DNA of 7,692 nucleotides from Flavobacteriales bacterium (GTDB lineage: Bacteria; Bacteroidota; Bacteroidia; Flavobacteriales_E; Vicingaceae): positions 34,460 to 42,151 of the forward strand of contig NVVI01000009.1 in assembly GCA_002402165.1 (NCBI GenBank). Direction: 5' to 3'. Every line of letters begins with the position of its first letter. The first letter of the stretch is position 1. The notes beneath the pieces were generated by a model. That model made no database searches and was not told the origin of the DNA. It worked only from the letters and a program-made list of their open reading frames with translations. Shown here piece after piece: positions 5,764-7,692 of this stretch. The position numbers and the translations under genes were made by a program.

Positions 5764-7692
5764 TTAATAAAACTCCACGCCTTTTAGTTCTTTTTTCAAT
5801 AGTTCTATTATAGCATCTTCAGTACTGGTAATGCTTATGGATTTTAAGTTTTTTAAACCTTTAAAATAGATTATGTCTTCTTTCTTTAAAAAAGAAACCG
5901 TTAAATAAGTTAGGTTTTTATAAGAAGCTATTTTTTTCCAATCGATAATCCTACAACCATCTATATTAAGCACTAATAACGTAGATGTAGAACTGATGTC
6001 TTTTAAATTATTAAAATTTGTATTGGATAAATTAAGATGAGTCAAGTGATTAAGATTTGATAGCACATTAAAATCATTAATGGTATTACTCGCTAAATTT
6101 AAATCCTCCAATTGTATCATTTTTTCTAATAATTGAATGTCTGAAATTTTATTATAGCCAAGAAAAAGTTTTTTAAGTTTTTTAAGGTTTTCTATTCCTT
6201 GTATGTTATATAACTTATTATTACTGATGTCAAGATATTCTAGCTCTTTGAAGGTCTCAATCCCATACAGTAAATTTAATTGATTATTGCTAATGAGGAG
6301 TGTTGCTAATAGGGGAGCTTTACTTGTCTTATTTGTGTTAATCAATTTATTTAAACTACGTAATTCATTTTGAGATACGTCTAAGTAGTTTAATGATGAG
6401 AATTCATTAACATTAGTAAATCCAACATTTAGGATGCTTTTTGAATTACTTAAACTTAAACGCTCTAAGCTTTTCAATTTAGGGAACCTGCCAACATTAT
6501 TTGGTATATGATCTAATGACAGTTCTACTAGATTGGGTAGCTTTTCTAATTTACTAATATCAGTTAATGGGTTGCCACTTAGGAGAAGTGTCCTTAATTT
6601 TTTAAGCTTAGGAAACGACACTAAAGTGATGAGTTTATTATCACTTAGTTCTAAGGTGTCAAGATTTGGAAAATTTTTTAAAAATTTCAATCTCTTTAAC
6701 TCATTGTTTGCTATTGATAAGTTAGTAAGGTTGGTGTTTTTTGATAAAGTATCTAATTCGTATATGTAATTATTGTTTAGAGACAGCTTTTTTAATTGTT
6801 GTAATTCATTAATTCCAGCAAGTTTTTCTGGGTAGTTAAAATTATTACTATTTAAGTTTAATTCTTCAATCATATTTAAAGCATAAAGGGGCTTTAACGA
6901 TTTTATGTAATGGTTCTGCAATTCTAAAGAGGATAGCATTCCATCATTATGAAGTTGCTTAATCTCTTCTCGTACTCGACTTCTTCTTACTGAGTATGAT
7001 TTCCAATCTCCTTCAGAATCATCTAACAGAAAATCATACACTTTGCAGTCTAGCCAATTACTGTTTGATGAGTGACTATCACGAGTGTATGAATATGAAT
7101 AGACTGAATCTATTTCAAAACCTTTCATTTCTTTAATAGAAAATAATCCAGCAATATTCCCTTCAGAAAGGCTAAGCATATAGTTCTTATCAAAAGAAGC
7201 TATATCATCTCTTTGATGAGCTCTATTTAGATTAAAATTAGAGATTACCATGTCCCAATCAGCAACAGAACTAATTATCAACACAACAAATAGGGCTGAA
7301 AAATTATGTCTTGCTAAAAACCATACCGTTTTATTTTTATACAGCTTAATTACTAGAGTAATTAAGCCAAAAAAGGCGAAAAACAACCAAAAATAAACAC
7401 CTATTCTTTTGTAGCTCAATAAGGCATCATCAATATACATTATATTTCTTAAGGTAGTTGAAACTACCATAAATAAATTTTGTATTACCCATAGAAAAGC
7501 CAATACTTTAATAAAGTTCTTGTTTTTCTCATAATTCAATGATCCTCTGAAAAAATACAATAAAATAGATATGCCTAAAAGTATAGAAAGGATAAGCATT
7601 CCAACACCTTTGTGTACAAATTGGCGATGTGCTAAACCATCAGGCATTCCTTCTCCTAAGTACAGGTAATTGATGTCCATTAGGTTAACAGA
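5764..7692 (-). CDS. DUF4173-like membrane protein fused to C-terminal leucine-rich repeats (5' end outside window)
   Basis: The frame is open to the right edge, with SVNL preceding Met (7678-7680), so that ATG is probably internal. Numbering from it (638 aa), residues 1-145 resemble the last part of the DUF4173 membrane domain: YLGEGMPDG, FVHKGVGMLI, then helices at about 24-45, 57-77 (FLWVIQNLF...LRN), 92-113 (after YKRIGVYF) and 125-141, ending SSVADWDMVISNFNLNRAHQ. Family members normally have several more helices upstream. A non-repeat linker (about 150-247) contains DKNYMLSLSE and DWKSYSVRRSRVREEI. Residues 248-620 hold about 16 leucine-rich repeats of mostly 22 residues (LxxLxxLxLxxNxIxxI), for example LEYLDISNNKLYNIQG and LEDLNLASNTINDFNV. 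Repeats near 391-460 are irregular. LRRs are protein-binding scaffolds, but the partner and the membrane side are unknown. DUF4173 has no assigned function that I know of. The assignment is by recognised motifs, not a search. Confidence 0.85.
   Translation of the reverse strand, partial: SVNLMDINYLYLGEGMPDGLAHRQFVHKGVGMLILSILLGISILLYFFRGSLNYEKNKNFIKVLAFLWVIQNLFMVVSTTLRNIMYIDDALLSYKRIGVYFWLFFAFFGLITLVIKLYKNKTVWFLARHNFSALFVVLIISSVADWDMVISNFNLNRAHQRDDIASFDKNYMLSLSEGNIAGLFSIKEMKGFEIDSVYSYSYTRDSHSSNSNWLDCKVYDFLLDDSEGDWKSYSVRRSRVREEIKQLHNDGMLSSLELQNHYIKSLKPLYALNMIEELNLNSNNFNYPEKLAGINELQQLKKLSLNNNYIYELDTLSKNTNLTNLSIANNELKRLKFLKNFPNLDTLELSDNKLITLVSFPKLKKLRTLLLSGNPLTDISKLEKLPNLVELSLDHIPNNVGRFPKLKSLERLSLSNSKSILNVGFTNVNEFSSLNYLDVSQNELRSLNKLINTNKTSKAPLLATLLISNNQLNLLYGIETFKELEYLDISNNKLYNIQGIENLKKLKKLFLGYNKISDIQLLEKMIQLEDLNLASNTINDFNVLSNLNHLTHLNLSNTNFNNLKDISSTSTLLVLNIDGCRIIDWKKIASYKNLTYLTVSFLKKEDIIYFKGLKNLKSISITSTEDAIIELLKKELKGVEFY

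Noticed and set aside
5750..5770. Terminator between the 84-aa gene and the LRR gene
   Set aside because: The 8-nt gap and flanks show no stable hairpin.
6160..6200. Short A/T-rich direct repeats (AAGTTTTTTAAG-like) in the LRR gene
   Set aside because: They come from repeated Leu-Lys codons in the leucine-rich repeats, not from a separate DNA element.

Overview
The window is AT-rich DNA, by eye clearly above 60 percent A+T, with tightly packed genes. It looks like the chromosome of a Bacteroidota bacterium, most likely from the Flavobacteriales or a related order. Three things point there. A TPR/transmembrane/coiled-coil/SpoIIE phosphatase carries the linker motif YAKRIQNAILPP. An M23 peptidase has the Bacteroidota-style RRWRYHYGTDIDL active-site segment followed by LysM. 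A DUF4173-like membrane domain is also present. Start codons lack clear Shine-Dalgarno sequences, which is usual in that phylum. I saw no RNA gene, CRISPR array, insertion sequence or phage gene, and no gene-free stretch longer than about 110 bases.

Layout. At the left edge, on the + strand, are the 3' part of a PAS-containing HisKA_3 histidine kinase (1-761, cut by the window edge) and its NarL/LuxR-type response regulator (772-1413). Converging on them from the right is a same-strand run on the - strand: an SDR oxidoreductase (4689-5393), an M23/LysM peptidase (3779-4672) and the TPR-SpoIIE phosphatase (1423 to about 3741). The gaps of 16 and about 37 nt suggest one operon. A small gene of unknown function (5501-5755, +) diverges from this run. 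It converges, 8 nt apart, on a large - strand gene (5764 to beyond 7692) that joins the end of a DUF4173-like membrane domain to about 16 leucine-rich repeats.

How the genes may work together. The kinase/regulator pair is a complete phosphorelay module with an unknown stimulus. The phosphatase is a membrane-anchored Ser/Thr phosphatase whose eight TPRs probably lie in the periplasm. The peptidase is an exported cell-wall hydrolase. A shared envelope-sensing role is possible but is only inference from adjacency.

Points most worth a second look: (1) the phosphatase frame extends 72 codons upstream of its first ATG and encodes a good signal peptide, yet has no ATG, GTG or TTG start; (2) a near-perfect 22/23-bp inverted repeat brackets the SDR gene exactly, contains the start codon of the peptidase gene, and has an alternative local hairpin partner; (3) the DUF4173-LRR fusion is an unusual architecture; (4) the two edge genes continue beyond the window, so their first in-window start codons are not real starts.
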